Origin: an uncultured Luteitalea sp.
GTDB lineage: Bacteria; Acidobacteriota; Vicinamibacteria; Vicinamibacterales; Vicinamibacteraceae
Assembly: GCA_934541105.1 (NCBI GenBank)
Contig: CAKTDA010000002.1
Span: 372,001-436,000, forward strand
Reading direction: 5' to 3'
Length of the DNA: 64,000 nucleotides
A program made the position numbers and the translations under genes. Each line of letters opens with the position of its first letter. Position 1 is the first letter of the stretch. Below are positions 25,870 through 33,521 of the stretch, in pieces. A model generated the notes under the pieces. That model was given only the letters and a program-made list of their open reading frames with translations, ran no database searches and had not been told where the DNA came from.

Positions 25870-27062
25870 TACGGCAGGATGACCTTGTCGCCCTTCTCGA
25901 CCCCGTCGAGCAGCTGGGCGCGCGTGCCGTTGCTGATCCCGACCTTCACCGGAACCTTGCGGCGCCCCGTCGGCTCGTTCGGGTCGAAGAGGTCCACCGA
26001 CGCCTGCCGGCTCGTGTCGTAGCTCAGCGCCGCCTCGGGCACGATCAGCGCCCCGGGACGCTCCTCGAGGATGATCTCGGCGTTTGCCGTCATGTTCGCC
26101 TTCAACTCGTTGCCGGGGTTCTCGATCGAGACCTTCACCTCGAACGTCGTGACGTTGTCCTTCTCGGTGCCCATCGGCGAGATGAGCGTCACCTTCCCGT
26201 CGAACGTGCGGTCCTTGAACGTCTCCACGCTGATGCGCGCCGGCTGCTCGAACTTCACGCGGCCGATGTCGGCTTCGTCCACCTTGCCGCGCACGAAGAC
26301 CTCCTCGATGTCGCCGAGCGTCATCACGAGCGTGGCGTTGGCGCCGAGGTTGAGGATCGACGACACCGGGCTGCCGACCTCGACATCGCGCGTCAGCACC
26401 ATGCCGTCGATTGGCGCGCGAATCGTCGCGTTGCGCAGTTCCTCCTCGGCGCGCTCGAGGGCCGCGCGCGCCTGTGCCACCTGCGCACGCGCCTCCGCGA
26501 CCTTTGCCTGCGAGACGAGCAGCTGGCCGCGCGCGGCCTTCTGGCGATTGAGCGACAGCTCGTACTCGCTCTGTGCCACATCGAGCTCCGACTGCGGCAT
26601 CAGCTTCTGATCGGCCAGATCCTGCGCACGCCGCGCCGCGCGCCGTGCGAACTCGACGTCGGGGCCTTCTGCCTCGATGCGGTTCTTCTCGAGCTGCGCG
26701 CCCGCGGCCTTCAGCGCGGCCTCGGCCGCGTGGACGTTCGCGCTGGCCTCGCGAACGCGGGCCTGGAGATTCTCCTTGTCGAGCTCCGCGAGCACGTCTC
26801 CGGCCTTGACGACGTCGCCGACGTCGACGCGGAGCCGCTCGATGATGCCGTTTGCCTTCGACTTGATCTCGACCTTGGTGATCGGCTCGACCTTGCCCGT
26901 GGCCACGACCGAGCGGACCATCGTGTCCTGCTCCACCGTGGCCAGCCGCGAGGGCTCGAACGTCGCCTGTGCAGGCGTCATGCCCGACCACGCATACAGC
27001 CCACCACCGATTGCCAGCACGCCAGCCACGGCGAGCCCCAGGCGCTTTGTCGTCTTGGTCAC
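25869..27062 (-). CDS. MacA/HlyD-family periplasmic adaptor protein
   Basis: 397 residues from GTG 27062 with GGAG 8 nt upstream; an ATG reading to 27224 overlaps the divergent pntA start and is rejected. N-terminal membrane anchor (LGLAVAGVLAIGGGLYAWSG), biotinyl-lipoyl half-motifs (EIKSKANGIIERLRVDVGDVVKAGDVLAELD and IRAPIDGMVLTRDVEVGSPV), a long helical hairpin between them, and a beta-barrel region. It would bridge the MacB-like permeases to an outer-membrane TolC-like channel, which is not encoded here. Confidence 0.88.
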   Translation of the reverse strand: MTKTTKRLGLAVAGVLAIGGGLYAWSGMTPAQATFEPSRLATVEQDTMVRSVVATGKVEPITKVEIKSKANGIIERLRVDVGDVVKAGDVLAELDKENLQARVREASANVHAAEAALKAAGAQLEKNRIEAEGPDVEFARRAARRAQDLADQKLMPQSELDVAQSEYELSLNRQKAARGQLLVSQAKVAEARAQVAQARAALERAEEELRNATIRAPIDGMVLTRDVEVGSPVSSILNLGANATLVMTLGDIEEVFVRGKVDEADIGRVKFEQPARISVETFKDRTFDGKVTLISPMGTEKDNVTTFEVKVSIENPGNELKANMTANAEIILEERPGALIVPEAALSYDTSRQASVDLFDPNEPTGRRKVPVKVGISNGTRAQLLDGVEKGDKVILP

Positions 27063-27202
27063 GTCGAGATCTCCGATGGCCGCGTGGGCCGCATTCCCCG
27101 AACGCTGTCTTTTGACGGAACGCTCCGCACCCGAGTTCACCCGGCCCTCCACGGTCGCAGGCCGCCTCGCGGGCGCGCGCGGGAAATAGCGGCCGCTCGG
27201 CG

Positions 27203-27208
27203 TACAAT
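27203..27208 (+). promoter_or_regulatory. -10 box TACAAT, 8 nt before start codon (leaderless type)
   Basis: TACAAT ends 8 nt before ATG 27217 of the transhydrogenase gene; no Shine-Dalgarno is present. Confidence 0.5.
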
Positions 27209-27216
27209 CAGCCGCC

Positions 27217-28404
27217 ATGGTCATCGGGATCCCCCGAGAACTTCAGCCCGGTGAGGACCGCGTGGCCCTCGTGCCCGCAAGCATCGCGCCCCTCGTCACG
27301 TCGGGAGCCCAGGTGGTCGTCGAGCAGGGCGCCGGCGCCGCCGCCGGCTTCCCTGACGAAGCGTTCACGACGGCCGGGGCGCGCCTCGGCACGCGCGACC
27401 AGGTCTTTGCAGAGGCCAGCGTCATCCTCCAGGTACGGACGCCGGGAGCCGCCGGGGTGCACGGCACGGGCGACATCGCCCGGCTCGGGCCGCAGCACAC
27501 GCTGATTGGCTTTGCCGACCCGCTCGGCGCGCCCGAGGCGGCGCAGGCCGTTGCGGGCAGCGGCGCCACGCTCATCGCCATGGAACTGGTGCCGCGCATC
27601 ACGCGCGCGCAGAGCATGGACGCGCTCTCGTCGATGGCCAACATCGCGGGCTACAAGGCGGTGCTGCTTGCCGCCGCGACGCTGCCGCGGCTGTTCCCGA
27701 TGATGATGACCGCCGCCGGCACCATCTCGCCGGCGCGGGTGTTCGTGATTGGCGCCGGTGTCGCCGGCCTGCAGGCCATTGCGACGGCAAAGCGGCTTGG
27801 CGCGCGCCTCGAGGCCTACGACGTCCGCCCGGCGGTCAAGGAGCAGATCGAGAGCCTCGGCGCGAAGTTCGTGGAGCTGCCGCTCGACACGGCTGCCGCG
27901 GAAGGGCAGGGGGGGTACGCCGCGGCGCAGGACGAATCCTTCTACCGGCGCCAGCGCGAGACGATGGCGCGGGTCGTGGCGCACAGCGACGTCGTGATCA
28001 CGACGGCCGCGATTCCCGGCAGGAAGTCGCCCGTGCTGATCACGGCCGACATGGTCGACGCGATGCCTGCCGGCGGGGTCATCGTGGATCTTGCGGCCGA
28101 GCGCGGCGGCAACTGCGAACTGACGGTGGCCGACCAGTCGATCGTCGCGCACGGCGTGACGATTCACGGACCGACGAACCTTGCCGCCACGGTGCCGTTC
28201 CACGCGAGCCAGCTCTACGCGAAGAACCTCACGACTCTGCTGGCCCACCTGCGCGACAAGGACGGCGCGCTCGTGATCGACCCGGCCGACGAGATCACGG
28301 GCGACATCCTCGTCACCCGCGGCGGCGACGTCGTCGCTCCCCGCCTGCGCGAGGCGCTGGGCCTGGCGCCGCTCGCGGCACCCGCTGCCGCGGCACCCGC
28401 GTGA
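27217..28404 (+). CDS. pntAA: NAD(P) transhydrogenase subunit alpha part 1 (PntA domain I)
   Basis: 395 residues. Alanine-dehydrogenase/PNT fold: VIGIPRELQPGEDRVALVPAS at the start, the NAD-binding FVIGAGVAGLQAIATAKRLGA, AIPGRKSPVLITADMV and IVDLAAERGGNCELT. The tail DEITGDILVTRGGDVV is typical of the soluble transhydrogenase subunit. The partner membrane subunits (pntAB, pntB) normally follow at once; here an FHA gene follows and they are absent from the window. It lacks the membrane-helix region, as expected for the split-subunit form. Confidence 0.85.
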   Translation: MVIGIPRELQPGEDRVALVPASIAPLVTSGAQVVVEQGAGAAAGFPDEAFTTAGARLGTRDQVFAEASVILQVRTPGAAGVHGTGDIARLGPQHTLIGFADPLGAPEAAQAVAGSGATLIAMELVPRITRAQSMDALSSMANIAGYKAVLLAAATLPRLFPMMMTAAGTISPARVFVIGAGVAGLQAIATAKRLGARLEAYDVRPAVKEQIESLGAKFVELPLDTAAAEGQGGYAAAQDESFYRRQRETMARVVAHSDVVITTAAIPGRKSPVLITADMVDAMPAGGVIVDLAAERGGNCELTVADQSIVAHGVTIHGPTNLAATVPFHASQLYAKNLTTLLAHLRDKDGALVIDPADEITGDILVTRGGDVVAPRLREALGLAPLAAPAAAAPA

Positions 28405-28748
28405 CGCGCACCGCCATGTGGATCCTGCGGACGGTCCAGGGCCGTGAGCCCGTCCTGACGTTCAGGCTGATGCCGGGCACGATCAAGACGCTCGGCCGCG
28501 CCGTGCGCGCGGACTTCATCGTCGATGCGGCGATGGTCTCGCGGCTGCACTGCCGGCTCACGGCGCAGCCGACCGGCCAGCTCGAGGTCGAGGATCTCCA
28601 GAGCACCAACGGCACGTACGTCAACGGCCGTCGCGTCCACAAGGCGACGTTGTTGCCCGGCGACACGCTGGGTGTCGGCCGCGTGGACCTCGTGCTGGTA
28701 CACGCCCCGCTCAACCAGGTGGACACGACGCTCGAAGCCGGCGGGTAG
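28401..28748 (+). CDS. FHA-domain protein
   Basis: 115 residues; the GTG at 28401 overlaps the TGA of pntAA, though ATG 28416 is also usable. The whole protein is one FHA domain: IKTLGRAVRADFIVDAAMVSRLHCRL, then the phospho-Thr-binding-side motif DLQSTNGTYVNGRRV. FHA domains bind phosphothreonine peptides. No Ser/Thr kinase gene is adjacent. Coupling to pntAA is odd and may be positional only. Confidence 0.8.
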   Translation: MTRTAMWILRTVQGREPVLTFRLMPGTIKTLGRAVRADFIVDAAMVSRLHCRLTAQPTGQLEVEDLQSTNGTYVNGRRVHKATLLPGDTLGVGRVDLVLVHAPLNQVDTTLEAGG

Positions 28749-28839
28749 CTGATGGGGTGCTCGCGCCAGGGGCCGCCGCGTCTTGCAGGGACGAGCAAAG
28801 GTGCAGCAGTGCCGAGCAGCTATCCTCCGTCCACGTGAA
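28749..28839. other. Left edge of lower-GC island, no gene seen
   Basis: Codon-biased, very GC-rich sequence ends with the FHA gene. From here base composition drops visibly and reading frames become broken. Confidence 0.4.
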
Positions 28840-29393
28840 TCAATCCGGTGGCACGATCGCTGTGATTCTCCACGAACCGTGCTGCTTCCTGCACCGCACT
28901 CGACGGTCCCGTACAAGAATCAAGTACCGGCGTGACACGAAGCCCTCCCCCCCCTCATAGGTAATGCGGACGAAGGCGTCCTCCGGAAGCTCCTCAACCA
29001 GTTGCGTACGGTCGCTGAGTCTCACCACCTCGTCCGAGACGTACCCAGCGTCGCCGCCCGCTCGTGGGGAGCAGACCTCACGCGGACGCGTCGCCCGACC
29101 ACATACGACATCGTTCGCTCGTCTGAGAAGGGAGGCTTGTCAGAAGGGGGGATGTGGACCGTATCCGCTGTTGTTAGATCCATCTCCCACCCGGCGCGCA
29201 TAGCGCGCGACAACTGCGCCCAGAATGTCTCTTCAGCTTCGCCCGATCTGCGAAGCTCTGCGAGGGCTGACTGCGCGGGAGACGCGTCATCGACGTTCGG
29301 CGTTTCCAAGGCCGGCCGTCTCTCATCGTTGTTCCATGGCTTTGTACTGTGGCAAGAGCACGACGCGGGGGCGATGGCCTTGCCATTCCGCAT
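28840..29393 (-). pseudogene. SH3-domain protein, frameshifted
   Basis: Two minus-strand frames join into one plausible protein. Frame one (down to ~29045) ends MSYVVGRRVRVRSAPHERAATLG; frame two continues YVSDEVVRLSDRTQLVEELP and EGGEGFVSRRYLI. The junction at about 29041-29050 (CTGGGTACG) needs one extra base, for example a fourth G. The joined sequence reads as a bacterial SH3 (SH3b) repeat followed by its C-terminal strand. The N-terminal start is unclear (ATG 29393 is the last usable one). It is either a true decay mutation or a sequencing/assembly error. Confidence 0.6.
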
Positions 29394-29418
29394 TCCAGAT
29401 TCTAGAATGTAGAATGGC
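29382..29418. promoter_or_regulatory. 37-bp composite dyad with 7-bp phased ATTC/GAAT units over the start codon
   Basis: Nested inverted repeats share one centre at 29400: GCCATTC (29382-29388) with GAATGGC (29412-29418), and CATTC (29391-29395) with GAATG (29405-29409). ATTC recurs at 29385, 29392 and 29399, GAAT at 29405 and 29412, giving a 7-bp phase. A TAGAAT -10 box (29403-29408) and the ATG at 29414 lie inside, so a bound protein would block both transcription and the start site. Confidence 0.6.
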
Positions 29419-29941
29419 TCAAGGCCTCCTTCCTCAGGACGTAGTCGTGCTCGCCAAACTGGTGTGCTACGGCGGAGAGCGTCCGCCGATCGCTCAAGTG
29501 GCCGGCGACTTGGCGTTGAGCCCGTCTCAGGTCCATGCATCGCTCAAGCGCCTGGAACGATCCCGGCTTGTGGACGCCCAAACGGGTCGCCCACTCTTGA
29601 AGGCGGTCGAAGAGTTCCTGATCCATGGCGTGAAGTACGTGTTTCCGGCCCAACGCGGTGAGGCGACGCGCGGTGTGCCGACGGCGTACGCAGCGCCTCC
29701 GCTCAAAGACGAGATCGCGGGCGACGGCGACCTCCCGCCCGTGTGGCCGGATGCGGAGGGGGGTGTCCGCGGAGTCACGCTCGAGCCCCTGCACAGGGCC
29801 GCCCCGAAGGCGGCGCGGAAGGATCCCACGCTGTACGAGATGCTCGCGCTGATCGACGCGCTACGCGACGGACGCGTGCGCGAGCGGCAGTTGGCCGAGA
29901 AGGAACTGAGCGCGCGGCTGCGGAGGCTGCTCCGTGGCTGA
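29414..29941 (+). CDS. Winged-helix protein, antitoxin-like partner of a nucleotidyltransferase
   Basis: 175 residues from ATG 29414. The N-terminal ~75 residues form an HTH: LPQDVVVLAKLVCYGGERPPIAQVAGDLALSPSQVHASLKRLERSRLVD. The rest is a charged linker and an amphipathic C-terminus (ALIDALRDGRVRERQLAEKELSARLRRLL). The last 8 bp overlap the next gene, which encodes a nucleotidyltransferase-fold protein. This layout (DNA-binding protein first, NTase second, overlapping) is that of AbiEi/AbiEii-like toxin-antitoxin pairs. The dyad over its start fits autorepression. Function is inferred. Confidence 0.65.
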   Translation: MAQGLLPQDVVVLAKLVCYGGERPPIAQVAGDLALSPSQVHASLKRLERSRLVDAQTGRPLLKAVEEFLIHGVKYVFPAQRGEATRGVPTAYAAPPLKDEIAGDGDLPPVWPDAEGGVRGVTLEPLHRAAPKAARKDPTLYEMLALIDALRDGRVRERQLAEKELSARLRRLLRG

Positions 29942-30623
29942 TCCGAATCGCGCGCTGTTCGAGTCGGTTGTCCAGTTGCTGGCACCCGTGCTCGACGAGC
30001 TCGTGTTCGTTGGCGGGTGCACGACCGGGCTGTTCATCACCGACCCGGCGGCGGGCGGCATCCGGCCGACGAAGGACGTCGACGCGATCGTGGATGTCAC
30101 GTCCTACGCGCAATACGCCGCTCTTTCGGAACGGTTGCGCGCGCTGGGACTCGCCGAAGACACGACGCCAGGCGCGCCGCTATGCCGATGGCGACAGCGC
30201 AATCTCATCGTCGACGTCATGCCCACCGACGTGAGCGTGCTCGGCTTCAGCAACCGGTGGTACCCCACCGCCATCGAGACCGCTCAGCGATTCGACGTCG
30301 CCGGGTACCAGGTGCAAGTGGTTACGCCAGCCCTGTTCATCGCGACCAAGCTCGAAGCGTTTCATGGGCGCGGCGGCGGCGACGTCGTCGCCAGCCACGA
30401 CCTCGAGGACATCGTGGCCGTGCTCGACGGGCGGCCCGAGATTGTCGCGGATGTCGCCTCGGCGAGCGACGACGTACGCCAGTACATCGGCGCCGAGGTC
30501 CAGTCTCTGCTCGACAACCCAGATTTCGTCGAGGCCCTCGGCGGCTTCCTCCTCCCCGACGCCGCGAGTCAGGCGCGGCGTGGCGTGCTGACTGAACGGC
30601 TCAGACGCCTTGCGACCGTTTGA
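29934..30623 (+). CDS. Nucleotidyltransferase-fold protein (AbiEii/MNT-like)
   Basis: 229 residues from GTG 29934. LDELVFVGGCTTGLFITD is the GG-containing NTase start, and RPTKDVDAIVDV holds the DxD pair (KDVDAIVD) that binds metal in this fold. RQRNLIVDVMP supplies the third acidic position. The remainder is helical (TPALFIATKLEAFHGRGGGDVVASHDLEDIVAVLDGRPEI, as in AbiEii/DUF6036-like proteins). Active-site residues look intact. Likely the toxin or effector of the pair with the upstream wHTH protein. Confidence 0.7.
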   Translation: MADPNRALFESVVQLLAPVLDELVFVGGCTTGLFITDPAAGGIRPTKDVDAIVDVTSYAQYAALSERLRALGLAEDTTPGAPLCRWRQRNLIVDVMPTDVSVLGFSNRWYPTAIETAQRFDVAGYQVQVVTPALFIATKLEAFHGRGGGDVVASHDLEDIVAVLDGRPEIVADVASASDDVRQYIGAEVQSLLDNPDFVEALGGFLLPDAASQARRGVLTERLRRLATV

Positions 30624-30763
30624 GGTCCGGAGCACTTCGAGCGTGGGCGAGCGCGGAAAGATCGGGTTCCACGTGTATCTCAGGACTCGTGATATCTCGT
30701 CACGTCGTACCATGTCAGATCACTTCCGCGATCTGCGCGTGATTACGCGTCCAGTCCAGTGCG
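30624..30763. other. Intergenic 140 bp, no gene seen
   Basis: Low-GC stretch between the converging NTase gene and the DUF4258-like ORF. A 20-codon minus-strand ORF starts inside the end of that ORF; I do not think it is a gene. Confidence 0.4.
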
Positions 30764-31459
30764 TCACTTGCTGACATTCTTCACGCCATCATGGTATTGC
30801 CGGGTGCCTGGGCTTGTGCCGGGCGAGGGAAGGCCCGACCTTATCGTGTTTTCGACACCACTGGCCACAATTCCGCGCTCTTGCATCCGGTCCAGGGCGT
30901 GCGGTACGTACCATCGGTCGCCCACTCGCGTCATCGACTGGGTGGTGGCGATTCGCTGTGCGGGTTCCGCTGACGCCTGGCCCGCTATTCTGGCTAGCAC
31001 GCCTGCCCCAGCCGAAGCTACGGCAGCGACCGCAGAGCCAACGTGGTCGGTAACGGGCTGCGTCGGTTCGACGATCTGCGATCCACACTCCGGAACATAG
31101 CCATACTGCAGCAAGAAGTAGTCGTTGGAATCTGTGAACCCAGACCCCGTGCCAAGCAGCGACGGCTGTCCGGGCGACGGACGCGCACCAGCGATGCGCA
31201 CGCCTCCAGGACCGATCCTGATGCGCGGCTGTACGGCCTGTCGGACCAGAACTGGACGCGTCTTCGGCTGGCTCAGGCCGCTGGCCGGACTCCGCAAGGT
31301 GAAGCTCCACGGACTCGACAAGGTCGACAGTCTCTTTGTCTCCGCCTGCGCGGCTTCAACCTGCGGAGACTGCCCCGACTCATTGCGCAGCGGCGCCGGC
31401 CGCGCGGCCGCGGGCCGCCACGATCGACATGCCCGCGGTTCTCCCACTGGAGCGTTCAC
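30764..31459 (-). CDS. DUF4258-like toxin module protein, probably truncated
   Basis: 231 residues, start uncertain. The first ~110 residues are low-complexity and may not be translated. The C-terminus carries WYVPHALDRMQERGIVASGVENTIRSG, matching the HALxRMxERGI core of DUF4258 domains often found as C-terminal tips of RHS/polymorphic toxins. The usual closing beta strands after the YHDGVKN-type segment are missing: the frame stops at VKNVSK. It is therefore probably a clipped or displaced toxin tip. Confidence 0.5.
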   Translation of the reverse strand: MNAPVGEPRACRSWRPAAARPAPLRNESGQSPQVEAAQAETKRLSTLSSPWSFTLRSPASGLSQPKTRPVLVRQAVQPRIRIGPGGVRIAGARPSPGQPSLLGTGSGFTDSNDYFLLQYGYVPECGSQIVEPTQPVTDHVGSAVAAVASAGAGVLARIAGQASAEPAQRIATTQSMTRVGDRWYVPHALDRMQERGIVASGVENTIRSGLPSPGTSPGTRQYHDGVKNVSK

Positions 31460-31490
31460 CTTCGCACCGTCAGCGAGATGAAGTCAGCCG

Positions 31491-31814
31491 TCATGACCGC
31501 TTGTTCAGCAAGCTCCTGGACAGCGACACGAAGGCTGCGACCAAGACGTTCAGCTTGGAAGGGTCGCCGGCGCCCACAAACTTCGAATCGGCCACTTCAT
31601 AGTAAAGCCAGTCACCATGTGACAGCTCTTTAGATACCTTCGCGACCTCACAGCCTTCGAGCGCGGTCCTCGCAAGATCAATTTCTACCCACCACCCAGG
31701 ATTATCAATGGTCTCGATCTTGATGCCATGTTGATGCTCCCAATCTCCATCACATTGGCTCTGATACCAGTTCGAGAGCCACGTCCAATGGTCAGTCTTG
31801 TCAAGGCTTGGCAT
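31491..31814 (-). CDS. Immunity protein 53 (Imm53) family
   Basis: 107 residues from ATG 31814 (MPSLDKTDHWTWL). The diagnostic block is WYQSQCDGDWEHQHGIKIET, followed by DNPGWWVEIDLARTALEG and DWLYYEVADSKFVGAGDPSKL, which matches Imm53 immunity proteins closely from memory. These neutralise a partner toxin domain of a contact-dependent or RHS system. It sits just downstream of an RHS-core stub and upstream of the DUF4258-like module on the same strand, but no complete cognate toxin is visible. Confidence 0.75.
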   Translation of the reverse strand: MPSLDKTDHWTWLSNWYQSQCDGDWEHQHGIKIETIDNPGWWVEIDLARTALEGCEVAKVSKELSHGDWLYYEVADSKFVGAGDPSKLNVLVAAFVSLSRSLLNKRS

Positions 31815-31910
31815 CTTCAGGGCCTTCCGCGTGGTACTTCTCCGGGTAAAGGCAATCTCACGGCGCTCCACCCCCTCCAGAGCCACCGCCATCAGGCGCA
31901 GCACTCGCCG

Positions 31911-32174
31911 TCACGGATTCCCTGCAGGCTTGTCGTGTTGAGCATCGATAAGCCGCCCGTCAGGGTCGATGTACGTCAACGGCCCATCACGCGCGTAGGC
32001 GTACCGGTTCCATCGCTGGGGCTCGAGAACGGCGCCCACGTGTAGCAGATAGCCGCTCAGCATCCGCCCATGCGACGCGTGGTAGGACCGCGCGCCGAAG
32101 TAGTCGACCTCGGTCGTCGCCGCTTCAACTTGATTCCAAAGTGCCAGGAACCGCGCCTTCACCGCTACTGCCAC
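31911..32174 (-). pseudogene. RHS repeat-associated core remnant
   Basis: The 87-residue frame contains DYFGARSYHASHGRMLSGYL and EPQRWNRYAYARDGPLTYIDP followed by DGR, which is the RHS-associated core that precedes a variable toxin tip. Only the last ~70 residues of the core remain and the frame stops 13 residues after DPDGR, so both the YD-repeat shell and the toxin are gone. It marks a former RHS/polymorphic-toxin locus. Confidence 0.75.
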
Positions 32175-32278
32175 TGCGTCACCTGGTTCTCCTGCTTCTA
32201 CTCTCAGTCAGCACTTGATGCCAGTGTTCGGGCAGGTTGCCGATCTCGGCTCGATTCCATACCAAGTAGCGCATGACA
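32175..32278. other. Short gap in RHS graveyard
   Basis: No ORF with supportable homology; lower-GC DNA between the RHS stub and the next immunity-like gene. Confidence 0.35.
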
Positions 32279-32752
32279 TCACTTCCCTTCTTTGCCGGTG
32301 CTGTCTGTGCGAATCAGGTCAGACGTGCGACCTCCGTACCGCGCGATGTCTCGCCGGTGCTGGGCGTCCTCCAGAGCCTGCAATGCCTGACTGATGGCAG
32401 CTCTCCCCTCCCTTTGGAGACGGGATTGTATCTGCGGAAGCTCGGCACATAACCGTTGCACCCGCTGTTCGATCTGGAGCGACTCGACCGGGGCGTCGAA
32501 CTCCTGTCGATGTCCTAACGCCATCTCGACGTACTCGAACAGAAAGAACCGCGAGTTCGCAGTGGGGCCCAATGACAACTGGAGGATCTCATCGCCACGA
32601 TCGGTCATGGCTCTGAGAAACACACCGCGCCCAACATCGAACGTCACTGTCGCATTGCCAAATGCTGCTGCGTCGTACGACTCTGCCACGGTATCGGCGG
32701 AGATCCCGTGGCCGTGCAAGACGGATCGCATCCGGTCGCCGAATGCCGTCAT
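32279..32752 (-). CDS. Putative immunity-like protein paired with a toxin remnant
   Basis: 157 residues from ATG 32752. Core sequence: AFGNATVTFDVGRGVFLRAMTDRGDEILQLSL (beta strands) followed by long helices (ESLQIEQRVQRLCAELPQIQSRLQ). I do not recognise a named family; small alpha/beta cytosolic proteins of this build are common as immunity genes. The ATG overlaps by ATGA the stop of an upstream frame that looks like a toxin C-terminus, which is the usual toxin-immunity coupling. Confidence 0.55.
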   Translation of the reverse strand: MTAFGDRMRSVLHGHGISADTVAESYDAAAFGNATVTFDVGRGVFLRAMTDRGDEILQLSLGPTANSRFFLFEYVEMALGHRQEFDAPVESLQIEQRVQRLCAELPQIQSRLQREGRAAISQALQALEDAQHRRDIARYGGRTSDLIRTDSTGKEGK

Positions 32753-32873
32753 CTGAGCAGCCCGTTTTCTATCATCGCGGTTAATGCCGGATTCGTAGTG
32801 TAGCCCTGCCGAAACAGATAGTTCATCGCCAGCCGAATCTCCGATCTCACACGCTCCGCACCGCGCGCGCACC
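32749..32873 (-). pseudogene. C-terminal stub of a toxin-like protein
   Basis: About 41 codons in frame, ending at the TGA that overlaps the next ATG. The visible part, RSEIRLAMNYLFRQGYTTNP then ALTAMIENGLLR, is protein-like and fits the tail of a polymorphic-toxin tip. It runs directly up to the stop codon of the MBL hydrolase gene at 32874, where normal high-GC DNA resumes. This is probably the right-hand recombination boundary of the island. Confidence 0.45.
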
Positions 32874-33521
32874 TCAGCGGAGCGCCTGCAAGAACGGGTT
32901 CGTCAGCCGCTCACGCCCGATCGTCGTGACCGGGCCATGGCCCGGGTAGACGATGCGATCGTCGCCGAGCGGCAGCAGGACGTCACGAATCGACTGCATC
33001 AGCACGTCGAAGTCGCCACCCGGCAGGTCCGTGCGGCCGATCGATCCGGCAAACAGCGTGTCGCCCGCGAAGAGGTGCTCGCCGGGCGCGCCCTGCGGCC
33101 CGACCTGCAGGCACACATGGCCGGGACTGTGCCCAGGCGTGTGGTGGACGGCAATGGCGCAGCGGCCGAACGTCCAGTCCCGCTGCTCGTCGAACCAGGC
33201 GTCGATTGGCGGCTGCGCCTGCATCGGGATGCCGAACGCGACGCCCTGCTGCACGGCGCGCTCGTAGAGGAACAGGTCGGCACGGTGCAGCACCAGGGGC
33301 ACGTCCCACGCCGCCTTTGCCTCGTTGCAGCCCGAGATGTGGTCGAGGTGCGAATGCGTCAGCATGATGTAGCGCACCGCGAACCGCCGATCGCGCACGA
33401 GGCCCACGAGCTCGTCGACTTCGAAGCCCGGATCGATGACGATGGCATCTCCCGTGTCGGGACAGGCAACGACGTACCCGTTCTTCTCGAACGGCGATAC
33501 CGCGCGGGATTCGATCAGCAT
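32874..33521 (-). CDS. MBL-fold hydrolase, glyoxalase II-like (YcbL type)
   Basis: 215 residues. Metal motif THSHLDHISG (HxHxDH), then HTPGHSPGHVCL, AGDTLFAGSIGRTDLPGGD and VYPGHGPVTTIGRE, all typical of small type-II glyoxalase/YcbL proteins. It lacks the C-terminal glutathione-binding helices of full GloB, so the thioester substrate is uncertain. Its start codon overlaps that of the divergent threonine dehydratase gene by 2 bp. Confidence 0.88.
   Translation of the reverse strand: MLIESRAVSPFEKNGYVVACPDTGDAIVIDPGFEVDELVGLVRDRRFAVRYIMLTHSHLDHISGCNEAKAAWDVPLVLHRADLFLYERAVQQGVAFGIPMQAQPPIDAWFDEQRDWTFGRCAIAVHHTPGHSPGHVCLQVGPQGAPGEHLFAGDTLFAGSIGRTDLPGGDFDVLMQSIRDVLLPLGDDRIVYPGHGPVTTIGRERLTNPFLQALR

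Noticed and set aside
30624..30780. 20-codon minus-strand ORF overlapping the end of the DUF4258-like gene
   Set aside because: Too short, no RBS, and no similarity to the missing end of the domain.
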